Counted from the stretch's first letter, positions 42,205-50,645 are shown. The stretch: DNA of 64,000 nt from Metabacillus litoralis (GCF_007994985.1 NZ_VOQF01000014.1:45688-109687), one strand, 5' to 3'. Numbers and translations: made by a program. The notes: generated by a model from the letters alone, not told the origin.

Positions 42205-42318
42205 GTGAGTGTAAAATTTAATCGCTGTAATAGAGGCAACATACGATCATCTAAGAGAAATTCAGCCAAAGATACTTGGTATGCGAGTCTCATTTCACAC
42301 TTCTCACATCCATATTAG
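42205..42318 (+). CDS. usd-like small upstream ORF of spoIIID
   Basis: A 37-codon ORF starts with GTG after GAGGTGAGG and ends 14 bases before the spoIIID start, with its stop touching the spoIIID ribosome site (GGGAGGTC). In B. subtilis a small ORF, usd, lies in this position and its translation is required for translation of spoIIID. The product is basic (VKFNRCNRGNIRSSKRN at its start). I infer the same coupling from position and layout; I cannot compare the peptide sequences. Confidence 0.6.
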   Translation: MSVKFNRCNRGNIRSSKRNSAKDTWYASLISHFSHPY

Positions 42319-42332
42319 GGAGGTCGAGTGGT

Positions 42333-42608
42333 GTGCACGATTACATCAAAGAACGCACAATCAAGATTGGGAAGTATATCGTGGAGACAAAGAAAACAGT
42401 TCGCGTGATTGCGAAGGAATTTGGAGTTTCCAAAAGTACCGTCCATAAAGATTTAACGGAAAGGCTACCTGAAATTAATCCTGATCTTGCCAATGAGGTA
42501 AAGGAAATACTTGATTATCATAAATCAATAAGGCATCTTCGTGGTGGTGAAGCAACAAAGCTTAAGTACAAGAAGGACGAGATTTTAGAAGAAGAGCCAG
42601 TGAAATAA
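42333..42608 (+). CDS. spoIIID: sporulation transcription regulator SpoIIID
   Basis: SpoIIID is the small mother-cell regulator that works with sigma-E and switches on sigK and others. It has 91 residues and is almost identical to B. subtilis in the parts I recall: MHDYIKERTIKIGKYI, then the helix-turn-helix VRVIAKEFGVSKSTVHKD and the basic C-terminal helix. It starts with GTG at 42333, directly downstream of GGGAGG and the usd-like stop codon. mbl follows, with its own ribosome site, after 155 bp. Confidence 0.97.
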   Translation: MHDYIKERTIKIGKYIVETKKTVRVIAKEFGVSKSTVHKDLTERLPEINPDLANEVKEILDYHKSIRHLRGGEATKLKYKKDEILEEEPVK

Positions 42609-42763
42609 GCGTCTATCTATAGATTTTTTGTAAATCGATATTTCCCTACATAAACCCGCGAAATTATTTTACAAAATCATACTATTTTTGCGAATTTATG
42701 ATAAAATATTTAATTAGGTTAAACTATTACGGGAATGAGATATGCAAGGAGGATATAGATAGA

Positions 42764-43765
42764 ATGTTTGCGAGGGATATTGGTATAGATCTAGGTACTG
42801 CTAACGTACTGATTCATGTTAAAGGTAAAGGAATTGTATTAAATGAACCATCCGTTGTTGCGTTAGACAAGAATTCCGGAAGAGTTCTTGCTGTAGGTGA
42901 AGAAGCAAGACGTATGGTAGGACGTACTCCTGGGAATATTGTTGCAATTCGCCCGTTGAAAGATGGCGTAATTGCTGATTTCGAAGTAACAGAAGCGATG
43001 TTAAAGCACTTTATAAATAAGCTAAATGTAAAAGGCCTGTTTTCTAAGCCACGTATGCTTATTTGCTGTCCAACTAATATTACATCTGTTGAACAAAAAG
43101 CGATTAAAGAAGCTGCTGAAAAGAGCGGTGGAAAAAACGTTTATCTTGAGGAAGAACCAAAGGTAGCAGCAATTGGTGCCGGAATGGACATCTTCCAACC
43201 TTATGGAAATATGGTAGTTGATATTGGCGGTGGAACTACAGATGTCGCAGTGTTATCAATGGGCGATATCGTCACCGCCTCTTCAATTAAAATGGCAGGG
43301 GACAAGTTTGACCTGGAAATTTTAAATTATATTAAAAGAGAGTACAAGCTTCTTATCGGTGAGCGTACAGCAGAAGACATTAAGATTAATGTTGCAACTG
43401 TATTCCCAGGCGCACGTAATGAAGAAATTAACATTCGTGGACGCGACATGGTAACAGGTTTACCTCGCACAATCACTGTTAACTCAAAAGAAGTGGAATC
43501 AGCACTTCGTGAACCAGTTGCTGCGATCGTACAAGCTGCTAGAAGTGTACTAGAACGTACTCCTCCAGAGCTATCTGCTGATATTATAGATCGTGGTGTT
43601 ATTTTAACAGGTGGTGGTGCCTTGTTGAATGGACTTGATCAATTATTAGCTGAAGAGCTTAAGGTACCAGTACTAGTTGCAGAAGCACCAATGGATTGTG
43701 TGGCAATTGGAACAGGAATCATGCTGGATAACATGGATAAATTACCACGTAAGAAATTTGGTTGA
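42764..43765 (+). CDS. mbl: actin-like cell-shape protein Mbl
   Basis: Mbl is an MreB-type actin homologue that moves with the elongation machinery and guides lateral wall synthesis. It has 333 residues, the B. subtilis length, with the phosphate-1 loop DIGIDLGTANVLIH, phosphate-2 VDIGGGTTDVAVLS and the adenosine motif ILTGGGALLNGL. AAGGAGG lies upstream of the ATG at 42764. Its place after spoIIID marks it as Mbl and not MreB. A terminator lies at 43815-43842 (AGAGCTA / TAGCTCT plus T-run). Confidence 0.97.
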   Translation: MFARDIGIDLGTANVLIHVKGKGIVLNEPSVVALDKNSGRVLAVGEEARRMVGRTPGNIVAIRPLKDGVIADFEVTEAMLKHFINKLNVKGLFSKPRMLICCPTNITSVEQKAIKEAAEKSGGKNVYLEEEPKVAAIGAGMDIFQPYGNMVVDIGGGTTDVAVLSMGDIVTASSIKMAGDKFDLEILNYIKREYKLLIGERTAEDIKINVATVFPGARNEEINIRGRDMVTGLPRTITVNSKEVESALREPVAAIVQAARSVLERTPPELSADIIDRGVILTGGGALLNGLDQLLAEELKVPVLVAEAPMDCVAIGTGIMLDNMDKLPRKKFG

Positions 43766-43882
43766 TTGATTTCTTTACGGATAATTCCTCGAAAATTTAA
43801 TATATATATGAATTAGAGCTAGGGGAACTTAGCTCTTTTTTGTTTTCCTAAACTTTATGGCTTGAAAATTATATAGTGTATA

Positions 43883-43973
43883 GTTGATTGGAACTCCAGA
43901 TTGCTCGCTTTCCATGGGGTCTCACCTGTCCGCTTCTCCCACAGGAGTCTCGCATCTTTCGTTCCAATCAACC
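43883..43973. repeat. GC-rich interspersed repeat (type B), deleted copy 3
   Basis: It has ends GTTGATTGGAACTCC and GTTCCAATCAACC and the outer parts of the core, but the central part present at 41.6 kb is missing. The 389-bp mbl to 44155 gap holds only this and the mbl terminator. Confidence 0.82.
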
Positions 43974-44154
43974 TGAATTAGTTTAATTCAAGCAGTAAAT
44001 ACATTAGCTCATCTTAATGGAGTCAAAAAGAACCTATTAAGCAGCCTGAATCTATACTTCATATAGGCTTTGGAGATATTTCATAACAGAAACAATTATG
44101 ATCCAAGAAAAAAACGGTCCTCTATATAATAGAGTAACCGCTTAGGTATATTTA

Positions 44155-45057
44155 TTACTTCAATGTCATCCAACTACCAACATGATGAACAGAGAATCCA
44201 TTAAAGCTTGAGTAGTTTCCGTAAGAATTCAGTACAAGCTCTAATTGTGTATTCATTTCATCTTGTCCTTCTTCATAGAAAGTTAAAAATCCATCATTGC
44301 CTAAATTCATTGTTTCAACAGCAATGTTCACTTTTTTGTTTAGTGTGTTTGCTAGATTCATTTCATATTTGACTAACTCAATAATACCGTTAGGACCTAC
44401 AGCTTTATCACGATAAGCCATAATAGATACTTCATCTGTTAAATTAATCGCCCATTTTGCAAGATTCCCTTTACCATGCTTGTTTTTATAGTTCATTTCA
44501 TCGAACCAAAATGGAATATCAACAGCAAACGATATGTCTAGAGATGCTGCTGTTTTTGAAGCTGCTATTAATGCATTTTGATATTTATTAACTGCTGCTT
44601 TGTAGTTTGAAGTCCATAGTGGTGAAAGGTATGGTTCAATATCAAGATGAATGCCTTCAAATTTTTCATTAACATCTGCACCTTGTTGATATGTGGTAAC
44701 CCAGTTTAAAAAGCTTGTAAAACCTTTTGACGTTGGTCCCCAATTTGGATCACCATCTAAAGCATAAACCTTGATATTCATACTTGCTGCTTCACTAATA
44801 AACTCTTTATAATATGTTGCATTTATATTTCGATTAATTTGTAAATAAACATGCTTTACTTGTTTTTCTTCAAGAAACGTAAGTGTTGCTTCACGTTCAT
44901 GTACGATTTTAACGGTATCCCATAGCCATGTAGAATACTCTGGTAATGTAGAGCTTTCTATTGCATGTACTTTGTTGTTCATTCCAATAACTCCTAATTG
45001 ACTACCTAAAACAAATAAAGCGATAATGCCACAAATAAAACCTTTTAAGATCTTCAT
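44155..45057 (-). CDS. secreted protein with a glycosidase-like TIM-barrel domain, under c-di-GMP riboswitch control
   Basis: This 300-residue protein has a signal peptide (residues 1-34, cleavage near VHA). The mature part looks like a (beta/alpha)8 barrel of the glycoside-hydrolase type: repeated strands VKHVYLQIN, IKVYALDG, FEGIHLDIEPY (a DxE motif like that of GH18 chitinases), FAVDIPFW and VSIMAYRD. I cannot give a family. The ATG at 45057 has AAGGGAG 8 bases upstream; a longer frame would run into the riboswitch. Control by cyclic di-GMP suggests a role at the cell surface, in biofilm or attachment, but the polymer it acts on is unknown. Confidence 0.85.
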   Translation of the reverse strand: MKILKGFICGIIALFVLGSQLGVIGMNNKVHAIESSTLPEYSTWLWDTVKIVHEREATLTFLEEKQVKHVYLQINRNINATYYKEFISEAASMNIKVYALDGDPNWGPTSKGFTSFLNWVTTYQQGADVNEKFEGIHLDIEPYLSPLWTSNYKAAVNKYQNALIAASKTAASLDISFAVDIPFWFDEMNYKNKHGKGNLAKWAINLTDEVSIMAYRDKAVGPNGIIELVKYEMNLANTLNKKVNIAVETMNLGNDGFLTFYEEGQDEMNTQLELVLNSYGNYSSFNGFSVHHVGSWMTLK

Positions 45058-45085
45058 CAATTTTTCTCCCTTCAGCCCGAGGCTC

Positions 45086-45175
45086 AGAAAGGGAGCCTGG
45101 CAGCTTGGCAACCGTACAATGAAATCATTGGTTAGGCCCATAGCTTTGCGTCCTTATCTTTCGACAAGTTTGCCT
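45086..45175 (-). promoter_or_regulatory. cyclic-di-GMP-I (GEMM) riboswitch
   Basis: Read on the minus strand the leader has the GEMM-I order: GGCAAAC, CGAAAG, GGACGCAAAGC, GGGCCTAACC, a short variable stem, then GGTTGCCAAGCTGCC. These match the conserved joining region, GAAA tetraloop and receptor of the Vc2 class. Downstream, CTCCCTT (45089-45095) is complementary over 7 bp to the gene's AAGGGAG site (45066-45072), pointing to translational control. Confidence 0.93.
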
Positions 45176-45448
45176 TTTTCAGTTTATTTTTCTTAAGTAT
45201 ATAGACTTACTATAGAGAATTATATAGGTTATTAGTCCTATAATAGCACTTAAATGGGTGTCTTTTTTTAAGATCTTATCTATGAAAAAAGCCTAAAAAA
45301 CAATACAAAAGTTGCTCATTTTAAAATTACAATCATTTCCTAAAAAAATGTAATGAGAAAACGGTCCATCTCCTTTATAATGAAGGATAGGGAATTCTGT
45401 CGAAAGGAATTCATTGTACGGACTACTAAAAATAAGGTGGGTGCAATA
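45176..45448. other. intergenic region between the riboswitch and flhO
   Basis: It must hold divergent promoters. TTTATAAT near 45375 may be a -10 for flhO. I find no clear sigma-D site (TAAA/GCCGATAT), which B. subtilis flhO uses. Confidence 0.4.
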
Positions 45449-46300
45449 ATGTTAAGAGGTTTATATACAGCAACAGCAGGAATGTTAACGCAACAAAGAC
45501 GTACTGAAATGCTCTCAAACAACATGGCAAATTCTCAAACTCCAGGCTATAAAGCAGATCAAGGCTCTGTGCGTGCGTTTCCAGAGATGCTGCTACAAAG
45601 GCTGGATAATAAATCAGTACCTACTGTAAACGGCACAAACTTTGGAGGAATGACACCGATTGGTTCAATTAATACAGGTGTTTATTTACAAGAGCTAAGT
45701 AATCAATACATCCAAGGTGGGTTAAAGGAAACGGGTTTAAAATCAGACGTCGCACTAGTTGAAGAAAATGTTCCATTTAACCCTGAAACAAACATTAAAG
45801 GAGCATTACTTTTCGCAGTTGAAACAGCTACTGGTGATGAAAGATATACACGAAATGGGAATTTTTCACTAGATAATAATGGAATACTTCTGTCAAACGG
45901 AAATATAGTTTTATCAGCAGATGGACAGCCAATTTCTATTCAAACTAGCAATTATGAAATTAACTCAAATGGTGAGGTTTTTAATCTTGACCTTCCAGCA
46001 GACGAGCAATTTCTTGGACAAATAGATGTAAGGTATGAAGCGGATGTACGTAATTTAGTTAAAGAAGGTAATGGTTTATATCGTACAGCTGATGAAGGTG
46101 TTTTACCAACAGCAATTGGTAATGGAAATATTCAATATAACTTAAGACAAAACTACGTTGAAAATTCAACAGTTGATGTTGGGCGGACTTATACAGATAT
46201 GATGACGGCTTACCGATCTTTTGAAGCTAACCAAAAAGTATTACAAGCTTATGATAGAAGTATGGACAAGGCCGCAAATGAAATTGGCCGCTTAAGATAA
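45449..46300 (+). CDS. flhO: flagellar hook-basal body protein FlhO
   Basis: FlhO is a rod-type flagellar protein (FlgF/FlgG family) of the distal basal body. It has 283 residues starting MLRGLYTATAGM, with the rod N-terminal motif NNMANSQTPGYKA and the C-terminal DMMTAYRSFEANQKVL. It is secreted by the flagellar export machine, without a cleaved signal. The next gene, flhP, follows after 13 bp as in B. subtilis. The genome therefore encodes flagella, consistent with the chemoreceptor at 15.8 kb. Confidence 0.95.
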   Translation: MLRGLYTATAGMLTQQRRTEMLSNNMANSQTPGYKADQGSVRAFPEMLLQRLDNKSVPTVNGTNFGGMTPIGSINTGVYLQELSNQYIQGGLKETGLKSDVALVEENVPFNPETNIKGALLFAVETATGDERYTRNGNFSLDNNGILLSNGNIVLSADGQPISIQTSNYEINSNGEVFNLDLPADEQFLGQIDVRYEADVRNLVKEGNGLYRTADEGVLPTAIGNGNIQYNLRQNYVENSTVDVGRTYTDMMTAYRSFEANQKVLQAYDRSMDKAANEIGRLR

Positions 46301-46313
46301 TAGGAGGTACAAA

Positions 46314-47150
46314 ATGTTACGTTCAATGATTACAGCGACTAATTCGATGGCACAATTTCAGAAGCAACTTGATAAAATTGGCCATAACTTAGCAAATGTA
46401 GATACTCAAGGATTCAAACGAACAGAAACAACTTTTTCTGAGCTGGTGCGTCAGCAGTTTAATACAGATACAAAAGAGCCGGTTAATGAACTTGAAGACA
46501 AGCTTATTTTGAATCCTGAGCTAGGGATTATGCAAGGATCGGGCGCAAAATTAAATAGCAATGTTGTTTTCACTCAAGGTAGTGTCAAGCAAACTGGCCG
46601 TACACTTGATATTGCTTTAACTGTTCCCAATCAATTTTTACAGATAGATGTAAATGGAGAAATCAATTATACAAGAGATGGTGCTTTATATTTATCTCCA
46701 ACAAATGACGGTACAAACCGCTTTATGCTGGCAACAGCTAGTGGAAATCGTGTGTTAGACGAAAATCAAGATCCGATTTATCTTAATGATAATTTTAAAG
46801 AAATTGTCATCTCAAAAGATGGCACGTTATCGACAGTACCAAATAACGAAACAGAGCTTCCACAAATTTTTGAGCTTGGTATTGTTGGGCTTGATCGTCC
46901 ACAAATGCTGATTGAAAAAGGAAATAATCTTTATGGCTTAAAAGACCTAGGTAATGTTCCAATCAATGATGTGTTAACTTTTCTTGACGGAGCAGATCGT
47001 GCAGTCCAGCAGGGTGCACTTGAAATGTCCAATGTTGATTTAACAAAGGAAATGACCGATTTAATGATCTCACAGCGTTCGTATCAGATGAATGCTAAAA
47101 CAGTCACACTTGGTGATCAAATGCTGGGATTAATTAATGGTGTTAGATAG
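46314..47150 (+). CDS. flhP: flagellar hook-basal body protein FlhP
   Basis: This is the second rod-type protein of the pair, with 278 residues: MLRSMITATNSMAQFQ, the motif GHNLANVDTQGFKR and the C-terminal LMISQRSYQMNAKTV helix. TAGGAGG lies 6 bases upstream of the ATG. Together with FlhO it builds part of the rod through the peptidoglycan. The EpuA-like gene follows after 12 bp. Confidence 0.95.
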   Translation: MLRSMITATNSMAQFQKQLDKIGHNLANVDTQGFKRTETTFSELVRQQFNTDTKEPVNELEDKLILNPELGIMQGSGAKLNSNVVFTQGSVKQTGRTLDIALTVPNQFLQIDVNGEINYTRDGALYLSPTNDGTNRFMLATASGNRVLDENQDPIYLNDNFKEIVISKDGTLSTVPNNETELPQIFELGIVGLDRPQMLIEKGNNLYGLKDLGNVPINDVLTFLDGADRAVQQGALEMSNVDLTKEMTDLMISQRSYQMNAKTVTLGDQMLGLINGVR

Positions 47151-47162
47151 GAGTTATGAAGA

Positions 47163-47444
47163 TTGGTTGCAAAAGAAACGACTAAAACATACACTCGAGA
47201 AGAATTAAAAAAAGTAAAAAAGACACAAAAGGAAAAAGAGAGCACTAAGGAAAAGAGTTCTCCTAAAATCCGTGTTCGACTTCTGCCAATTTGGTTAAGA
47301 GTGCTCCTTATTGTTGTCTTAATGGGTATAAGCGTAATTGCTGGACTTGTTGTCGGCTATGGAGTGATTGGCAACGGAAATCCAGAAGATGCCTTAGATA
47401 AATCAACATGGCAGCATATCATTGATTTGGTTGAAAAAAAATAA
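47163..47444 (+). CDS. EpuA-type 'DNA-directed RNA polymerase subunit beta' small membrane protein
   Basis: This 93-residue protein has a charged Lys/Glu-rich N-terminus (about 1-38), one membrane helix (about 43-67) with LPIWLRVLLIVVLM and a short outer tail ending STWQHIIDLVEKK. The family (PF11772) is annotated as RNA polymerase beta subunit only because of a domain fusion in some taxa; it is not a catalytic subunit. It starts with TTG after AGGAG. It sits between flhP and fabZ, the usual place in Firmicutes. Confidence 0.82.
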   Translation: MVAKETTKTYTREELKKVKKTQKEKESTKEKSSPKIRVRLLPIWLRVLLIVVLMGISVIAGLVVGYGVIGNGNPEDALDKSTWQHIIDLVEKK

Positions 47445-47553
47445 ATACACAGTTATACTTTTTCATAAAGGAAGGTAAGGTAAAATACCTTCCTTTTGTT
47501 GTATAAGAAAAAGACCTTAGAGAGTCTAAATAAACCTTAAGGAGTTTATACAT

Positions 47554-47994
47554 ATGCTTGATATCCAACAAATTAAAGAAATTATCCCTCATCGTTATCC
47601 TTTTCTTTTAGTTGATCGTGTTCTTGAAATTGAAGAAGGTAAAAAAGCAGTAGGCATTAAAAATGTTTCCGCAAATGAAGAGTTTTTCAATGGTCACTTC
47701 CCTGATTATCCAGTCATGCCAGGCGTTTTAATTGTTGAAGCCCTTGCACAGGTAGGCGCAGTAGCGATTTTGAAAAAAGAAGAAAATCGTGGGCGCTTAG
47801 CATTTTTTGCAGGAATTGATAATTGTCGCTTTAAAAGACAAGTAAAACCTGGTGATCAGCTTCGTTTGGAAGTAGAAATTACACGATTAAGAGGTTCACT
47901 TGGAAAAGGAAAAGCCATTGCAACTGTTGACGGTGAAGTAGCGTGTGAAACAGAAATTATGTTTGCGCTAGGTGAGAAAAAAGCTGAAGAATAA
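47554..47994 (+). CDS. fabZ: 3-hydroxyacyl-ACP dehydratase
   Basis: FabZ dehydrates beta-hydroxyacyl-ACP in the elongation cycle of type II fatty acid synthesis. It has 146 residues with the hot-dog fold motif [13 protein letters not shown], catalytic His in [14 protein letters not shown] and catalytic Glu in IVEALAQ. AAGGAG lies upstream. A terminator follows at 48001-48037 (GAGACAAA / TTTGTCTC then T-run). Confidence 0.97.
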   Translation: MLDIQQIKEIIPHRYPFLLVDRVLEIEEGKKAVGIKNVSANEEFFNGHFPDYPVMPGVLIVEALAQVGAVAILKKEENRGRLAFFAGIDNCRFKRQVKPGDQLRLEVEITRLRGSLGKGKAIATVDGEVACETEIMFALGEKKAEE

Positions 47995-48000
47995 ACAGAA

Positions 48001-48044
48001 GAGACAAATTGACCAGCACTAGTAGGTCGTTTGTCTCTTTTTTA
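48001..48044 (+). terminator. rho-independent terminator of fabZ
   Basis: Outer arms GAGACAAA / TTTGTCTC, inner GACC / GGTC, then TTTTTTAT. Confidence 0.88.
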
Positions 48045-48191
48045 TATATAAAGGTTTTGTGAATTGAAAACATGTCTATATAAATTGTATCGGCCGTAAG
48101 AAATAAATGTGTATGAAATAAATTTGTTTGGGAAACATAAGCAAAGACCATAACAATACTATCAAGGTCAAAATTGAAAGGAGCAATAATT

Positions 48192-48512
48192 ATGAGCAAA
48201 AAGTGGTTTTTAACTTTATCAGGTTCTCTACTTGCAGCTATGATCGTAACTGGTTGTGCTGCGGATGATCAAGACCCAGCACCACCAGAAGATACGATGG
48301 AGGAAACTCCAGGTGAAGAATTAGAGCAAGAAATGGAAGAAGGCATGAATGAAGGTGAAGACATGCTAGAAGAAGGCGGAGAAAACGTTGAAGAAGGCAT
48401 GGATGAAACAGGTGACATGCTAGAAGAAGGTGCTGAAAATGTTGAAGAAGGCACTGGCACTGATTTAACAGAAGAAAATGGCGACGTTGATGATGAGGAA
48501 AATAACCAATAA
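48192..48512 (+). CDS. small acidic lipoprotein with MLEEG repeats
   Basis: This 106-residue predicted lipoprotein has a signal with lipobox VTGC (Cys21), then a very acidic tail built of repeats such as GEDMLEEGGENVEEGM and GDMLEEGAENVEEG. It is probably tethered outside the membrane with a flexible, negatively charged chain. I know no function. AAGGAG precedes the ATG at 48192. Its 3' third is duplicated downstream (48934-49026), and a terminator hairpin lies at 48523-48546. Confidence 0.85.
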   Translation: MSKKWFLTLSGSLLAAMIVTGCAADDQDPAPPEDTMEETPGEELEQEMEEGMNEGEDMLEEGGENVEEGMDETGDMLEEGAENVEEGTGTDLTEENGDVDDEENNQ

Positions 48513-48908
48513 GTTTGGGGAGAAAGGCTAACATTTTGTTGGCCTTTTTTGGTATGGGTGTGGTTTTGGGGGACTGTCCCTCAGCGTGCTAAAGGACCAT
48601 TGAATAGAGAAGTGCTAATTTGTCGAATTTTGAAGAATCGAAGATAAATTCGCATAATCGACGATAAATCTTAAAAATCGTTGATAAATAGTCGGAATCG
48701 CCGATAAATCTCAATAATCGACGATAAATTAAAAGTTGGAGGGAAATTCACTAGATTGCGTACAAATTTAAATAAAAATTAGCTATTTTAGTAGTCTCTT
48801 AGTGTGTGAATCAAAATTTTTACCTCCATTTCAGTACATTTCCCGTAAAACAAATTAGATTTGGATAATTTTTTAGAAAGAGGAACAAGTTGAGGTCTGA
48901 CCCCAAGT
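48419..48908. repeat. tandem duplication, unit 1
   Basis: This unit runs from the CTAGAAGAAGGTGCTGAAAA part of the lipoprotein gene through its terminator, the composite repeat and a 150-bp AT-rich stretch to GGTCTGACCCCAAG. Unit 2 (48934-49337) repeats it in the same order. Offset is 514 bp at the start and 428 bp at the end, the difference being mostly array contraction. Confidence 0.88.
48568..48731 (+). repeat. composite element, copy A: GGGACTGTCCC palindrome plus 20-bp array
   Basis: GGGGGACTGTCCCTCAGC opens the element, then a spacer, then TTTGTCGAATTTTGAAG, then five units of AATCGACGATAAAT-type with AATCG at 48636, 48656, 48676, 48696 and 48716, exactly 20 bp apart. Confidence 0.88.
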
Positions 48909-48933
48909 AGTACGAGCCCAAATCAACTCCTCA

Positions 48934-49026
48934 CTAGAAGAAAGTGCTGAAAATGTGGAAGAAGGCACTGGCACAGACTCAACAGAAGAAAATGGCGACG
49001 TTGATGATGAGGAAAATAACCAGTAA
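48934..49026 (+). pseudogene. duplicated 3' end of the acidic lipoprotein gene
   Basis: Thirty codons in frame (LEESAENVEEGTGTDSTEEN and on) repeat the C-terminus at 48419-48512 with a few changes and end in TAA. There is no start, signal or ribosome site, so it is a gene fragment left by the tandem duplication. Confidence 0.88.
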
Positions 49027-49337
49027 GTTTTTTAGGAGAAAGGCTAACATTGTGTTGGTCTTTTTTGGGTTGTGGGGACTGTCCCTCAGCGTGCTAAAGG
49101 ACCATTGAATAGAGAAGTGCTAATTTGTCGAATTTTGAAGAATCGACGATAAATTAAAAGTTGGAGGGAAATTCACTAGCATTGCGCACAAATTTAAATA
49201 AAAGTTAGCTATTTTAGAAGTCTCTTAGTGTGAGAATCAAAATTTCTACCTTCATTTCAATACATTTTCCATAGAAATAACGTAGATTGTAATATTTTAC
49301 AAGAGAGAAGAACAATTTGGGGTCTGACCCCAAGTCA
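48934..49337. repeat. tandem duplication, unit 2
   Basis: This is the second copy of the 48419-48908 unit. The lipoprotein 3' end, terminator-like hairpin, GGGGACTGTCCCTCAGC, spacer and the AT-rich stretch to GGGGTCTGACCCCAAG are all present, but the 20-bp array is reduced to one unit (composite copy B, 49074-49155). Confidence 0.88.
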
Positions 49338-49458
49338 ATTCCCCACTCCCTCATGCATTTTCCAAAAAAAACATACATATTAGAGTTTCTACCCCGAATA
49401 GGATGTAAGAGAGTACTTAAAATGCTAGTGCTCATGATCTCAAAAAATCGAGGTGTTA

Positions 49459-49710
49459 ATGGTGAAAAATGTGAATGCTCCGTATGAGCAGCAGCTTACG
49501 TATATGAAGACTTATCAACCGTTTCATAGTCGATTTGATCCGTGTCCACCCATTGGTGTGAAGTTTTATTCAACTCCACCTCATTTGTATATGGGGTTTC
49601 AACCACCTAACCTACAGCAATATTCTCCGAAGGTTGCGTTAAAAAAGGGAACACTTTGGCCGGCGTTATATGATCCATACAAAAATCCTTATGAAGCAAA
49701 AAGGGGGTAG
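49459..49710 (+). CDS. cotJA: spore coat-associated protein CotJA
   Basis: CotJA is a small mother-cell spore coat protein, needed with CotJC for its assembly. It has about 83 residues: PFHSRFDPCPPIGVKFYSTP, then LYMGFQPPNLQQYSP and GTLWPALYDPY. The start is unsure: ATG 49459 and GTG 49462 both follow GAGGTG closely, and GTG 49453 lies in it. CATACATA at 49372-49379 may be a sigma-E -10. cotJB follows after 6 bp. Confidence 0.93.
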   Translation: MVKNVNAPYEQQLTYMKTYQPFHSRFDPCPPIGVKFYSTPPHLYMGFQPPNLQQYSPKVALKKGTLWPALYDPYKNPYEAKRG

Positions 49711-49716
49711 GTAATC

Positions 49717-49983
49717 TTGAGTGGTAAGCAACTGCCAAATGAGTATTACCAGCTGTTGGGGGAAATTCAGGCAATTGATTTTGTGTTAGTCGAATTAACA
49801 CTTTACTTAGATACACACCCGAACGATATGCTAGCGCTGCAGCAATTTAATCAAGCTGCTGCACAAAGCAAACAGCTAAAACAGGTTTTTGAATCGAAAT
49901 TTGGTATGCTGCAGCAATATGGGGGAAGTTTTGCGGATGCGAATTGGTCTTGGGGAACTGCACCTTGGCCTTGGCAAGTATAG
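49717..49983 (+). CDS. cotJB: spore coat protein CotJB
   Basis: This 88-residue coat protein is the second gene of the cotJ operon. Family marks are LGEIQAIDFVLVELTLYLDT, HPNDMLALQQFN and the Trp-rich end NWSWGTAPWPWQV. It starts with TTG, 6 bp after cotJA. Function in the inner coat is not known. Confidence 0.94.
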   Translation: MSGKQLPNEYYQLLGEIQAIDFVLVELTLYLDTHPNDMLALQQFNQAAAQSKQLKQVFESKFGMLQQYGGSFADANWSWGTAPWPWQV

Positions 49984-50036
49984 AAAAGGGTCGGGAACTA
50001 TTCCGACCAACTACATATGAGGGGAGATCGATATAA

Positions 50037-50606
50037 GTGTGGGTATATGAAAAAAAGCTTCAATATCCTGTAAAGGTAAGCACATGTAATCCAACGTTGG
50101 CGAAATATTTAATTGAACAATATGGTGGAGCGGATGGTGAGCTTGCGGCTGCTCTACGATACCTCAATCAACGATACACCATCCCAGATAAAGTGGTTGG
50201 GTTATTAAATGATATTGGTACAGAGGAATTTGCTCATTTAGAAATGATCGCAACGATGATTTATAAGCTCACAAAAGATGCAACACCAGAACAGCTTAAA
50301 GCTGCAGGTCTTGCACCACATTATGTTAATCATGATTCAGCATTGTTTTATCACAATGCAGCGGGTGCACCTTTTACGGCAACATATATTCAAGCGAAAG
50401 GTGATCCTATTGCGGATTTATATGAAGATATTGCCGCAGAAGAAAAAGCCAGAGCCACTTATCAATGGATTATCAATATGTCAGATGATCCTGACTTGAA
50501 TGATAGTTTAGCTTTTTTAAGAGAACGTGAGATTGTCCATTCACAGCGTTTTAGAGAAGCGGTTGAAATTCTGAAGGATGAGCGTGATCGTCAGAAGATT
50601 TTTTAA
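50037..50606 (+). CDS. cotJC: spore coat protein CotJC, manganese catalase family
   Basis: CotJC is a 189-residue ferritin-like protein of the manganese catalase family found in the spore coat. It starts with GTG giving MWVYEKKLQYPVKVS as in B. subtilis. The di-metal helices hold LAAALRYLNQRY, GTEEFAHLEMIATM, DLYEDIAAEEKARATY and REREIVHSQRF, with the Glu and His ligands in place. A terminator at 50617-50632 (CCGGAA / TTCCGG) ends the operon. Confidence 0.95.
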   Translation: MWVYEKKLQYPVKVSTCNPTLAKYLIEQYGGADGELAAALRYLNQRYTIPDKVVGLLNDIGTEEFAHLEMIATMIYKLTKDATPEQLKAAGLAPHYVNHDSALFYHNAAGAPFTATYIQAKGDPIADLYEDIAAEEKARATYQWIINMSDDPDLNDSLAFLREREIVHSQRFREAVEILKDERDRQKIF

Positions 50607-50616
50607 CTATTGTGGT

Positions 50617-50645
50617 CCGGAAAGCATTCCGGGCTTTTCTTTTTT
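50617..50645 (+). terminator. terminator of cotJABC
   Basis: CCGGAA / TTCCGG stem with AGCA loop, followed by GCTTTTCTTTTTT. Confidence 0.85.

Noticed and set aside
49214..49435. Minus-strand 73-residue frame
   Set aside because: It lies in duplicated AT-rich sequence, has no ribosome site and is not kept in the sister copy.
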